A stretch of DNA of 51,517 bases from Bordetella parapertussis. Its GTDB lineage: Bacteria; Pseudomonadota; Gammaproteobacteria; Burkholderiales; SG8-39. The notes beneath the pieces were generated by a model. That model was not told the origin of the DNA. It did no database searches and was given only the letters and a program-made list of their open reading frames with translations. Below, one piece after another: positions 16,496 to 25,700 of the stretch. The position numbers and the translations under genes are program-made. Location: positions 1-51,517 of the forward strand of contig CAMAWC010000019.1 of assembly GCA_945861875.1 (NCBI GenBank). Direction: 5' to 3'. The first letter of the stretch is position 1. Each line of letters starts with the position of its first letter.

Positions 16496-18663
16496 ATCAC
16501 GCCCCCCGAACTGACCGAGAGCATGCGTGCGTAAGCCCCGCCGGCAGCCGACAGCACCTCATGTGACCCCCACTCTTTTATTTTACCGGCATCCATCACC
16601 AGGATATTGTCCGCCAGGCGGATGGTGGCCATGCGGTGGGTGGCAAATATCAGCGTTGTCTCGCGCTCGCGCAGATTGTGCAGCAGCGCCGCTTCGGTCT
16701 TGCCATCCAGCGCCGAGGTGGCCTCATCGAGGATCAGAATTTTCGGATTTCGCACCACTGCGCGCGCCAGCGCGATGCGCTGTCTTTGCCCGCCACTCAG
16801 ATCGGTGCCGCCTTCCCTGAGCCTGCTCCGGTACCCGCCGGGGCGCCGGGAGATATCTTCATGGATCATGCACAACTGACATGCCGTGATCACCTCTTTC
16901 TCCGTGATCTGCGTATCCCACAGGGTGATGTTGTCCATCACCGACCCCTCGAAGATCTGGTCTTTTTGCGGCACCAGCGCGATGGCGCTGCACATTTGCT
17001 GGCGATCGATGTGATTGAGCGGCATCCCGCCCACCGATATCTCGCCGGCCGAGGGGGTTTGCAGTTTGGCCAGCAGGTGGAGCAGGGTTGATTTGCCGCT
17101 GCCCACCATGCCCACAACACCCAGATAGCTGCCTGCCGGAGTCGTAAAGCTGACCCCGCGCAGCACGGCGAGGCCGCCGTAGGAAAAGCTCAGGTCTTTG
17201 GCCACCAGATCCCACTGCGCCGGCACGCCGTCATTGGGGGCGTCATCCACGGGCACCTCGGCCCGCAGTAAATCATTGACCCGGTCAAAACTGCCGCTGG
17301 CCCCGCCAATTTGCGCGCGTGCCGAAACGATCTGATTAAACGGCGAGATCAAAATGGAGGCCATGGCGGTGTAGGAGACAAAGATGCCGATCGTGAACTC
17401 GCCGTTGATGACATGCAGCGCCGACAGTCCGGTGATCATGGCCATCAGAATGCCGGTCACCGCCGCCGGCAAACTTGCCATCAGCGCGGCATAGGGGGCG
17501 TTGCCCTGCTCGGCATTGACAACCGCGATATAGCGTGAGAACACGCGTCGAAACACGGCATGGCTCGAGCCGGAGGCCCGGCTGTGCTCAACCAGGCTCA
17601 TTGCGTTCAAAACCTGCGCCTCATAGCGTCCGCGCTCGATCGCCAGCCGGCGGCTCATGTTGGTTGTCTGGCGGATGATCCAGCCGGTCAACAGTGCCTG
17701 CAGGAAAAGCATGAAAAAAGTGAGCATCGTCAGCACAACGCTGTAGCTCAACATCGCCAGCCCGATCACCAGTACCTGCATCGATGCTGAAATCATGCCC
17801 ACCAGGGCGCCCGATACCGAGCCGGCGACCGTATCGGCCAGCATCACGCGGCCGCCAATCTCACCGCCAAAGCGCCGCGCATAGTAATCCATCGGGAGCT
17901 GGAACAAGCGCGTCACAATGCGTGTCGCCACGGTCAGGGCGAGGCGTGTCTGCAGCTTCAATGCGCCGGCGCGCTGCATCCACATCACCGGCCCGAGCCC
18001 CAGGCCAAACAGGACGATGAACAGCATGAACCAGAAGCGCCAGCTGTCCGAACCTTTCTTGATCAGGACATAGTCGATAAAGATCGATGTCAGGGCCGGC
18101 ACCAGGGCCATCATCACCGCCATGCCAAAGCTGATGAGGGCGATCACCGCGATCGTCAGGGACGCGCCATTGGCCGCCTTGGCCACCTCCGCGAAGACGG
18201 AGGGCCGGCGGCCGTGGGGGCGGAACCGGGCATCCGGTTCCATGCACAAGGTAACCCCGCAATAGCCGGCTTCGAATTCAGCAAAGCGCAGGCGCAGGCG
18301 GCCGATCGCCGGATCGACCACGTCGGCCGTTTCGGCATTGAGGCCTTCGAGCACAATAAAATGATTGAAATTCCAGAAAATGATTTGTGGCATTGGCAGC
18401 GTCGCCAACTGCGCCGCCGGCACGCCAAAACCTTTGACATTCATATTCATTTTCTGCGCCGCGCGCGCGAGCGCGCCGGCGGAGACCCCGTCGCGCGTCG
18501 CGCCGCAGATCTCGCGCAAATGGTCGAGCGGTTCCCAGCGGCCAAAAAACGCCAGCACCATGCCAAGGCAGCAGGTGCCGCACTCGGTCACCTCAAACTG
18601 CATAATTTCCGGCACTTTGGGGCGCCGCAACCAGTGCGCAAAAGCGCGGAAGAAATTCATCAC
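16492..18663 (-). CDS. C39 peptidase-containing ABC exporter (NHLM type)
   Basis: This is a 723-residue peptidase-ABC transporter. The N-terminal C39 domain carries Gln22, Cys28 (QFEVTECGTC), His101 (NFNHFIVLEG) and Asp117 (VVDPAIG), so the triad that cuts after Gly-Gly leaders is complete. Membrane helices follow (~165-440), then an ATPase with Walker A GMVGSGKST (~517-525), signature LSGGQRQRIALARA and LILDEATSALDG. The order fits TIGR03796-like NHLM exporters. By family knowledge it removes a double-Gly leader in the cytosol and pumps the cargo out through a HlyD adaptor and an outer-membrane channel. The only double-Gly leader I found nearby is on the 1801-residue repeat protein at 22765-28170. 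It starts 8 bp after the HlyD gene and overlaps the second ABC gene. Confidence 0.93.
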   Translation of the reverse strand: MMNFFRAFAHWLRRPKVPEIMQFEVTECGTCCLGMVLAFFGRWEPLDHLREICGATRDGVSAGALARAAQKMNMNVKGFGVPAAQLATLPMPQIIFWNFNHFIVLEGLNAETADVVDPAIGRLRLRFAEFEAGYCGVTLCMEPDARFRPHGRRPSVFAEVAKAANGASLTIAVIALISFGMAVMMALVPALTSIFIDYVLIKKGSDSWRFWFMLFIVLFGLGLGPVMWMQRAGALKLQTRLALTVATRIVTRLFQLPMDYYARRFGGEIGGRVMLADTVAGSVSGALVGMISASMQVLVIGLAMLSYSVVLTMLTFFMLFLQALLTGWIIRQTTNMSRRLAIERGRYEAQVLNAMSLVEHSRASGSSHAVFRRVFSRYIAVVNAEQGNAPYAALMASLPAAVTGILMAMITGLSALHVINGEFTIGIFVSYTAMASILISPFNQIVSARAQIGGASGSFDRVNDLLRAEVPVDDAPNDGVPAQWDLVAKDLSFSYGGLAVLRGVSFTTPAGSYLGVVGMVGSGKSTLLHLLAKLQTPSAGEISVGGMPLNHIDRQQMCSAIALVPQKDQIFEGSVMDNITLWDTQITEKEVITACQLCMIHEDISRRPGGYRSRLREGGTDLSGGQRQRIALARAVVRNPKILILDEATSALDGKTEAALLHNLRERETTLIFATHRMATIRLADNILVMDAGKIKEWGSHEVLSAAGGAYARMLSVSSGGVI

Positions 18664-18671
18664 CGATCAGC

Positions 18672-20048
18672 TCACTTTTTGTCCACTTTATTATCCGCCC
18701 GGTTATTGAGCATATTGGCCTCGAACAGCTCGAGCGCGTTGATGAAGGCGCTCTCGCTCAAACGTCGCACCGCCGGCAGCATGAGGTAGAGCACCCGCGG
18801 CCGGTCATAGGCGATCCAGCCCGAGACAATGGTGCCCGGTTCGATCAGCCGCTCGGGTCCGCGCGAGGAAGTCCAGGCGAGTCCGCTCATCCCCCGCGGA
18901 TCGTTCTTGACCGTGACAAGCACCTTGTAGGGGGCATCGTTCTCGAACATTTTGCGCACCAGCTTCTGGTTCTTGAAAAGCCGCAGCAGCGCGTCCTCAT
19001 CGGCCGTGGCCGTGCTCACGTGGCTGACCACCGCTTCAATGCGACCGAACTGCTGCTCTTCGTAGAACAGCGGCAACAACTGCGCCGGCATGCCGACCGA
19101 AATCCTTTTTCCTTCGATCGAAGGCACGAACACAACGGCACTGGTAACCGCGTTCTTGCCGGTTACGGCATGACTGAGCGGGGTCAGGGTGGCGACCCGG
19201 CGCTCGCGGACAATGGGTTGATGCAGGTCAACGAGCAAGTCGGCAACGATGCCGTCATAAGGGGAAATGATGACCGCCTCGATTTTTCGGCGTTCTTCGA
19301 GCGCCTGCAGTTGCCTCTGTTGCGTGTTGATTTGCAGGCTGAGGTCGAGCCTTTCACGCTGCTGGCGCTGCGACAACTCGGAAAAGCTGGTTTCCGCCTC
19401 CATCATCTGGCGCTTGCTGATAAAAAGCTGGTCTTCCACCTGCTCGCGCTCGGTGTTGACCGTATCGGCACCACGCGCCGAGAGAAAACCTTTTTTGATC
19501 AGGTCGGTGTCGCCCTCGCGGGCCCGGTCCACGCGTGCCAGACGCTGGCGCAGGGACAGTTCGCGGCTGTTGGCCTCCACGCGTTGCTGGATAATTGTTT
19601 CTTTCGCGGGGGCCAGGCTGTCTTTGTGAAAAACCGCCAGCGAGCGGTCTTTGTTCTGCAAATCGCGCAACGCCCGGTCGGCTGTCTCAATCTCGTTTTC
19701 CAGTCGCGGGTTGCTGACGCGGGCAATGACCTGGCCTTTTGTGACGGTCTCCCCGACCGCCACAAAAAACTCTTCGAGCCGGCCATCACTCTCGGGCAGG
19801 ATGGCATAGCTCACCACCTCGGTGTCAGCCATCAGCATGCCCTGTCCCTCGACGATGATCGGCAGGCGCACCATGAAAGAGCCGACAATCAGAGCCACCA
19901 CAGCGACGGCAAAAAAACAGGCCGTCAGGGTATAGGCCGGACTGACGATATGCAGCGCTTGCGCCGGCACGTGCGAACTGGCCTGCCCCTGCGCGGGCAC
20001 CGGGGAGGGCGCTTTGGGGGGTGTTGGCGGGGGCTCTGGAGGGGTCAC
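18672..20048 (-). CDS. HlyD-family periplasmic adaptor of the export system (NHLM type)
   Basis: The product has 458 residues with a Pro-rich N-terminus (PPEPPPTPPKAPSPVPAQ), one membrane anchor (~42-64, LTACFFAVAVVALIVGSFMV) and a periplasmic part. The lipoyl-like half-motif (EFFVAVGETVTKGQVIARV, ~98-116) is followed by a long coiled coil (~118-260) with many Arg, Glu and Gln, and the returning half AVIISPYDGIVADLLVD (~263-279). This is the membrane-fusion protein of a type I-like exporter (NHLM TIGR03794-like). It should link the ABC pair to an outer-membrane TolC-type channel, which is not encoded in this window. The start is GTG 20048 with GGTGG about 7 nt upstream. A 152-bp gap with a strong hairpin separates it from the flavoprotein gene. 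Confidence 0.9.
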   Translation of the reverse strand: MTPPEPPPTPPKAPSPVPAQGQASSHVPAQALHIVSPAYTLTACFFAVAVVALIVGSFMVRLPIIVEGQGMLMADTEVVSYAILPESDGRLEEFFVAVGETVTKGQVIARVSNPRLENEIETADRALRDLQNKDRSLAVFHKDSLAPAKETIIQQRVEANSRELSLRQRLARVDRAREGDTDLIKKGFLSARGADTVNTEREQVEDQLFISKRQMMEAETSFSELSQRQQRERLDLSLQINTQQRQLQALEERRKIEAVIISPYDGIVADLLVDLHQPIVRERRVATLTPLSHAVTGKNAVTSAVVFVPSIEGKRISVGMPAQLLPLFYEEQQFGRIEAVVSHVSTATADEDALLRLFKNQKLVRKMFENDAPYKVLVTVKNDPRGMSGLAWTSSRGPERLIEPGTIVSGWIAYDRPRVLYLMLPAVRRLSESAFINALELFEANMLNNRADNKVDKK

Positions 20049-20084
20049 TTTATTGCCACCTTGCTTTTAAGGGGTAGGGGCGGG

Positions 20085-20105
20085 CCCCGGCGAGCAGCGC
20101 CGGGG
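20085..20105 (-). other. Strong GC hairpin in the flavoprotein-hlyD gap
   Basis: CCCCGGCG and CGCCGGGG form a perfect 8-bp stem with a 5-nt loop, about 40 nt before the GTG of the HlyD gene. No U-run follows, so it is not a classic terminator. It could be an RNA-stability or partial-attenuation element that tunes exporter levels against upstream genes. Confidence 0.5.
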
Positions 20106-20200
20106 CATCGGGCACAATCGATGACGCGCACGCCATGCAGCCGGGGCGCACAGTTTTGTTCGGGCCGTGCGCGGTCTTTGCGCCCGGGTAAATATCGCGT

Positions 20201-21739
20201 TCAGTGGCAACCCTCATGACTGTGCATGGCGTACCGGCCGGGTGCCAGCACCAGGGCCGGGTCGAGCGCCTGTTTCAAGGCGTCGATCAAGCGGCCGGTC
20301 GCATCTGCCGGAGGGGGCAACTGAGACATGGCCGGCAGGCTTAACCTGAATGGATAATGCCCCTGTGACAGCAACCGGGCGAACAGGGCGTCGTGACAGG
20401 CCCGCGCACGCGCGTCCTCGCCGGGCACGTTGCGGTCATACATGATGGCCGCATAGGCAAGCAGGCAGCGCGCGTCGCTCACATGCATGCCCAGGTTCGG
20501 TTCAAAGCCATGCGCGAGCACCAGTGCCTCGAGTTGGGGCAGCAGCTGCGCCACCAGCGCACCCTGCAATGGCAAAACCGGACATACCCACAAGACACCG
20601 CAGCCATCGCGGTCCGGGTCCATCTGGCCGGGCGGGGGGGGCGTACGTTTGCGCCAGTAGGTGCTTGCGACATTATCATCGCCTGGCACGCCAAAGAAAG
20701 CACTGTTCTCGAGTTCGGCGCCGTGGGTATCGGTGTCCGCCACCATGATCCTGGCGAACGGCTCGAGCGCCTGGCACACCAGCGTGCGCGCGGCATGCCC
20801 GATGGCGCGACTGGCCAGATATTGCGCCCCGTTGCCGTACCAGGACGGGGATCCCGCGGCTGCGGCCCCCAGGGGCGTCTTTTCCCCGACTTGCCCCCAC
20901 GGATATTGGCCCGACCGGGCAAGCAGCTTGTAGCGGTTCCAGAAAGTAAAGCCGGACTCCCCCATCACGCCGGACTGCGACAACCGGCGCACCGCATCCA
21001 GAACACCGGCAAGTTGTTCACAGTCCTGGATGCTCAGGCTGAAAAGTTGCATGAAGGCCGGGCGCGGAGCGAGCCAGAACGTCATGCGCGTCACCACCCC
21101 CAGATTGGACTGCAGAAACAAACCGTCCAGGCCCGGTCCCACGCCCGCCCGGTGCAGGTGCACCGAACAGGCATCGGACCAGCGGCCCAGACCGGTCTGA
21201 ATGCGCTCGCCCGTGGGCAGCACCACTTCCATGGCGCTGGCATGCTCGGCCCGGTTGCGGTAGGGGCCGACGCCATCCCCGCGCTCGAGCGCGTTACCGA
21301 TCAAACTGGCCTGGGCGCTGCCGCCGATGACGGCGCAAAACAGGCGCGATGAACGGGCGCGCAAAAATGCATGCACTTGCCCGAAAGTCACCCCCGGCTC
21401 GACGGTGATGTAAGCCATGTCTTCGTCAAAGTCGAGGATGCGGTTCATGCGCCCCAAGTCAAGCAGCACCGAGCCATCGACCACGGGCACGCGCGAACCC
21501 ATGCCCCAGTTTTTACCGGCGCTGCACGGCCACACCGGGACGTGATGCCCGGTGGCGATGCGCAGGCAGGACTGAACCTCCTGCGTGGAACCGGGTCGCA
21601 AAATCGCCGCCACACGGGCGGTGGTGGCAAAGGTCGCGGTTCCGGCCTGCTGCAGGGCGCGGGAATCGAGCTCCACATTGCCCGCACCCAAGGTGTCGAG
21701 CCACGCAGCCAGGGCCGCAGGTGGTGGTTGAGGCTGCAT
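20201..21739 (-). CDS. VAO/4-cresol dehydrogenase-like FAD-dependent oxidoreductase in the export operon
   Basis: This 512-residue flavoprotein belongs to the VAO/PCMH family. The FAD-binding half shows PCSAGKNWGMG (~68-78), GSVLLDLGRMNRILDFD and ITVEPGVTFGQVHAFLRARS, then GNALERGDGVGPYRNR and AMEVVLPTGERIQTG. These align well by eye with vanillyl-alcohol oxidase and the p-cresol methylhydroxylase flavoprotein. It ends LDPALVLAPGRY, the usual family ending. In the region where VAO has the FAD-linking His (a ...HH... motif), this protein reads LLAYAAIMYDRN, so the flavin may be non-covalent or linked elsewhere. Known relatives oxidise phenolic side chains. Its place between the cargo and exporter genes suggests a tailoring or oxidising role in the same system, but the substrate is unknown. 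Confidence 0.85.
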   Translation of the reverse strand: MQPQPPPAALAAWLDTLGAGNVELDSRALQQAGTATFATTARVAAILRPGSTQEVQSCLRIATGHHVPVWPCSAGKNWGMGSRVPVVDGSVLLDLGRMNRILDFDEDMAYITVEPGVTFGQVHAFLRARSSRLFCAVIGGSAQASLIGNALERGDGVGPYRNRAEHASAMEVVLPTGERIQTGLGRWSDACSVHLHRAGVGPGLDGLFLQSNLGVVTRMTFWLAPRPAFMQLFSLSIQDCEQLAGVLDAVRRLSQSGVMGESGFTFWNRYKLLARSGQYPWGQVGEKTPLGAAAAGSPSWYGNGAQYLASRAIGHAARTLVCQALEPFARIMVADTDTHGAELENSAFFGVPGDDNVASTYWRKRTPPPPGQMDPDRDGCGVLWVCPVLPLQGALVAQLLPQLEALVLAHGFEPNLGMHVSDARCLLAYAAIMYDRNVPGEDARARACHDALFARLLSQGHYPFRLSLPAMSQLPPPADATGRLIDALKQALDPALVLAPGRYAMHSHEGCH

Positions 21740-21763
21740 AATCGGCAGGCGAGGCCCCGGCGT

Positions 21764-22204
21764 CTAGCTGGCCGGCACCATCTGGAAGCCCATCGCCAGA
21801 GAGGGGGTGAGCATATCGCCGATCATGGCCAGTTGTTCTATCTGACCCTTGTCGTCCTGGTCGACCCAGATGGACAGTTCGAGCATCGGTTCGCCCCGCG
21901 GGTTGAGTGTCCTGGTCTGCTTGAGGTCGTGTTTGTTCTTGGTCAAAAAAAGCCGGCCACAGGCAGAGCTGCCGTCTTGCCGGCTGGCGAGCAGGGTTAC
22001 CGAACCGCCGGAGGCCATGGCGAAAATTTCGCTGATGCGCTGTATGGCCTGGGTCTTGTCCAGGTCGTACCGCGGTGCCAGCGAACAGACGGCGGCCTCG
22101 GCCAGATTGGCCAGCAAAAACTTCTTCAATCGCGTTTCGTCCGAGGCGGCCTGCACCAGTTGCGTGATCAGGTCCTGGGCGTTTGCAGGGGTGTTCGGGC
22201 TCAT
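21764..22204 (-). CDS. Conserved-looking 146-residue protein of unknown function in the export operon
   Basis: I do not recognise a family. Residues ~9-62 look helical (DLITQLVQAASDETRLKKFL, then DKTQAIQRISEIFAM). Residues ~68-146 look like an alpha/beta domain (SVTLLASRQ, GRLFLTKN, MLELSIWVDQDDKGQIEQLA). The first helix faintly recalls nitrile-hydratase-like leader peptides (NHLP), the usual cargo class of NHLM exporters, but the match is too weak to claim. The ATG overlaps the stop of the NTF2-like gene (22201-22204), and the flavoprotein starts 24 bp after its end, so it is translated as part of the operon. It could be a chaperone or accessory for the flavoprotein or the cargo; this is speculation from position. 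Confidence 0.7.
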   Translation of the reverse strand: MSPNTPANAQDLITQLVQAASDETRLKKFLLANLAEAAVCSLAPRYDLDKTQAIQRISEIFAMASGGSVTLLASRQDGSSACGRLFLTKNKHDLKQTRTLNPRGEPMLELSIWVDQDDKGQIEQLAMIGDMLTPSLAMGFQMVPAS

Positions 22205-22650
22205 GGCTGTGGTTCCTTTTCGGTTGCGTTCTTTGCGCCGGCTTCAGACCATTTGTAGCCTCGTTGCACGAGGTAACCGACGATGTCCCGGTAGAGGCGG
22301 TGCCTGACGATCTTGCCGTTGGCAAAGTAGACCCAGGAGATGGCCGGCTGGTACACCACCAGGGGCGCTTCGTCCGGCCCTGCCGTGGCGCCCCGCACCT
22401 GCGCCGTCAATAGCCACTGTATGCACACGATGTCGCCTTGCTCAATTTGCTTGCGCACTCTGATCGCGACATTGCTGTGCACTTTATGAAACAACGCGAG
22501 CTTATCGCGCAAGCCCGTCAGGCCCCTGGCCGTCGGCTGCGGGTGGTCTATTTCTTCAAAACCAGCATCGAGCATGCCGGCGATCGATGTGACCTCGGCG
22601 GTGGTCCAGGTATTGATCAGTGCAAACGCACGGTTTTTGAGTTCGTTCAT
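22201..22650 (-). CDS. NTF2/SnoaL-like fold protein in the export operon
   Basis: This 149-residue protein has the pattern of a SnoaL/NTF2-like cone fold: an N-terminal helix pair (NRAFALINTWTTAEVTSIAG), DAGFEEIDHPQPTARGLTGL, a middle strand set (IAIRVRKQIEQGD-like, IVCIQWLLTAQVRG) and a C-terminal WVYFANGKIVRHRLYRDIVG. Family members bind small hydrophobic ligands or act as isomerases, cyclases or hydrolases, often in secondary metabolism. AAGGA lies upstream of the ATG at 22650. The stop overlaps the next start by 4 bp (ATGA). It follows the giant repeat-protein gene, with a tiny Cys-rich ORF in between. The role is unknown; association with the flavoprotein is plausible from gene order. 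Confidence 0.8.
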   Translation of the reverse strand: MNELKNRAFALINTWTTAEVTSIAGMLDAGFEEIDHPQPTARGLTGLRDKLALFHKVHSNVAIRVRKQIEQGDIVCIQWLLTAQVRGATAGPDEAPLVVYQPAISWVYFANGKIVRHRLYRDIVGYLVQRGYKWSEAGAKNATEKEPQP

Positions 22651-22651
22651 T

Positions 22652-22753
22652 TCAGCGTCCTTGTTGACAGGAAATGGGTGTGCAGCCGGTTAAGCGGGGG
22701 ATGTCCGCCGGTGTGCACGCGCATGGCAATATCGTGGGGCATTCTAATTTCAT
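22652..22753 (-). CDS. Candidate 33-residue Cys-rich small ORF between cargo and NTF2 genes
   Basis: A 34-codon frame (ATG at 22753, TGA ending at 22652) fills the gap between the giant gene, whose stop is 11 nt upstream, and the NTF2-like gene, whose ATG comes 1 nt after its stop. The product would begin MKLECPTILPCACTPAD and hold five Cys (5, 11, 13, 24, 29) and several Pro. No clear Shine-Dalgarno precedes it, so translation would depend on coupling to the stop of the giant gene. There is no double-Gly leader. It may be chance, or a small peptide that works with the exported protein; sequence alone cannot decide. Confidence 0.25.
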   Translation of the reverse strand: MKLECPTILPCACTPADIPRLTGCTPISCQQGR

Positions 22754-22764
22754 CCGGGGGCCGA

Positions 22765-25700
22765 TCACCAGCTTGCAAACCAGTTGTATACGTCCGTGGC
22801 TACTGAAACGACACCGCCTGCGATATCACTGGCAATGGATCCCAGGGCGGCTACCGGGTCGTGCATAAACGCCGCCGCTTTGGTTTCGAGGTACTCGCGA
22901 ACATCTTGTGTGATGAAGTCACCCACGTCATTGATCGAATCGAGCAACTGATTCACATCAATAGTGATTGTAAAGTCAAACTGGACACCGAGAAGGACCG
23001 ACAGTTCACCGGTCAGACCAAGGCTGATAATGCCTTCATCGTAGGTGACATGGCCGCCGGCTTCAAAGCCCACTTGCAAGCCAATGCTGACCGCTGCACC
23101 CAAGGTCGCATCAACACCGGCCAGGCCCACGGTGCCCTCGCCGTCAAATCCCACACCCGCGCCGGCGGAGAGGCCCGCTTCCCCGGTAACCCCTTTGTTG
23201 TCGAGCTGCAACGTGCCATCGGCACCGGCCTCGGCAAAGACCTTGGCTTCGATGCCGCCGCCGAATTTAGCCGTCTGGTACTGCGTCCATACCGTCTGCT
23301 CCACTGTTGCGGCAACCTGTGCGTAGACCTCGCCGGAGATGAGCAGTCCATCCGGGCCCGCGCTAAGCTCCCCGGAGGCAAGCACCTCGGCAATGGCGCT
23401 CATTTCCACCGCCGAGTAGGCCGACAGGTCGCCAATTTCTATCCCCCCGCCGGCCTTCACCGAAGCGGTAAAGGTGGCCCCTGCAGAGCCGGTGATGGTG
23501 ATGGAGTTTTCGGTGATCTCAACGGTGCCATCGGCAAAGGCATTGGCCTCGACCGACGCACTGGCGCTGGCGGAGAACCTGGCAATACCCACGGTGGCAC
23601 TGGTCGAGGTGCTTGCCTCCGCTGCAAAGCTCACCGAGTAGGTCGGCTCTTCTGTGCTCAGGGATGCCAGTTGTCCGGCGCTCATCAGTCCGAGCGTGGT
23701 CGGGGAGAGGGCCGCCACCTGGTTGGCGCTCAAGCCGGCGAGGGCCTCCGCGTTCAGGTTGAGCAGCGCGGCGCCAAGATTGGCAACCTGGGTCACGGTA
23801 AAGCCGCTGACCTGGGTTGCGTCCAGGCTGGCGAGTGCGTCTGGGGTCAAGGCACCGGCACCGGAACCCAAAGCGCGCAACTGGAAGGGGCTCATGGCAT
23901 CGATCTGCCCGGCGTCCAGGCCGGCCACGGCGGCGGCGCTCAAGCCCATCACCTTGGCGCCCAAGGCGCCAATTTGATCGGGTGTGAGCAAATTCACCTG
24001 GGCGGCGCTCAGGGCACCCAGCGCCTCTACCGTCAGGCCGCCAATGTGTTTGCCCATGTCTGTCAGCTCTGCCGCACCCAGGCTCCCCACCTGCTCCGCA
24101 GAGAAAGAACCGAACAAGGTGTCGCTGCTGATAAATGCCACTTTGCTGCCCAGGGCCTGCACCTGCGCGTCGGTGAGGGCCTCAAATTGGGTGACGCTGA
24201 GCGCATTAATCGCCGTCGCGTTCAGACTCGCCACATTGGCACCGAGAGCGGTCACTGCGGCTGCCGTCAGGCCGCGAATTTGAGTGGCATCGAGCGCCGA
24301 CAGCGCGTTGGGGTTGAGATGTCCTGCTTTGCCACCCAGGTCATGCAGCTGGGAGGCCGTCAGACCCTCGATTTGCTGCGGCCCCAGCCCACAAATTGCA
24401 CCCGTTTTCTCTACATAACACCCATTATCATAGGTAACAGCAGAGAGCGCAGTGATATTACTACCCAGCGAGGTAATTTGGTCTGCGCTAAGGTATTCCA
24501 CCTGTGAGGCGTTGAGCGACGACAAGGCTTCCTGTGACAAGTCGTTGAATTTATCGCCCAGCAAAGCCAATTGATTTGCATACAGGCCGATCATCTGCGA
24601 TCCGTCAAGGCCGGCCACCGCTGCAGCGGACAATGCGCTGAAGTCGTCATTCAGCGAGGCCACCTGGGTGGCAGTCATACGGTCCATCTGCCCGGCGGTG
24701 AGACTGGCAGTGGCTGCTGCGGACATGCGCTGAAGCTCACGCGGCGTACAACTCATCAAGTCAGCCGCGCTCATCGTCCTAACTTCATGGCCCGCCACGA
24801 GCAGGGTCCTGGAATCCAGGCTCGCCACCTTGTCGCCAAGGGCGTCTAGCTGGTCGCTTTGTAACGCCGATACCTGCGCCAGGTCAAGGCTATGTAATGC
24901 AGGGCCTGAGAGTGCCGCGATCGCCTCACCGAGCAGCCTGATTTTGTCTGCAGGAACGGTATCCAACTGGGCGGGTGTCAGCAACGCCACAAGGTAGGGG
25001 TATGCGCCATTTCCCCCCTCAAAACTTTGGCTCGATATTTCTCTAAGGGCTGCGGCGGTAGCCGCCGATTGCGGGCCCGCCAATGCGCCGATCTTGTCCC
25101 CGAGGGCGAGCACCTGGTCCACGGAAATGGCTTGTAGTTGCGCCGTATCCAGGCTAAGCAGTGCGTTGGTTGTGAGCGCGCCAATATCCTTACCCAAGGC
25201 GCCCACCTGTGCCGGCGTGAGTGCGTCCAGTTGCACGGCAGTGAGGCTGCCCACGGCATCGGCCGTCAGCGCCGCCACCTTGTCGCCCAATGCGCTGATT
25301 TGTGCGCCAGTCAGGCCAGCCACCTGGATCGCGTCCAGGCTGGCAATGGCTGCGTTTGACAAGCCAGAGATATTGCTCCCCAGCTGGGCCAGATGGCTTG
25401 CGCTCAGCCCATCGATCTGCAGGCCATTGAGGCTGGCCAGGGCCGGCGCCCCGAGGCCTGCCAAATGGCTGCCGATGGCCGTCACCTGCTCGGCTGACAG
25501 GAAGTCCACCTGCCGTGCGCTTACGAAGCTCAACTGAGTGCTGTCGAGGCTGGCCATCGCCCCGGGGGTCAGTGCGGACAAGTTGACACCCATTGCCGCC
25601 ACTGCGCGGGGACTGAGGGCATCCACCTGTGCGGCGCTCAGGCTGGCAATCGCATCGGGCTTCAAGTAGGAAATAGCATTGTCCATCGCGCGGATTTGCG

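Noticed and set aside
20049-20200. A 28-codon frame before hlyD (MACASSIVPDAPALL...)
   Set aside because: It overlaps the strong GC hairpin, has no ribosome-binding site and no leader or Cys pattern.
21764-22204. 146-aa protein as an NHLP leader-peptide cargo or a double-Gly substrate (SGG at ~65-67)
   Set aside because: The positions before Gly-Gly do not fit the leader pattern (Ala at -4, no Leu at -12), and the N-terminal helix match to NHLP is too weak.
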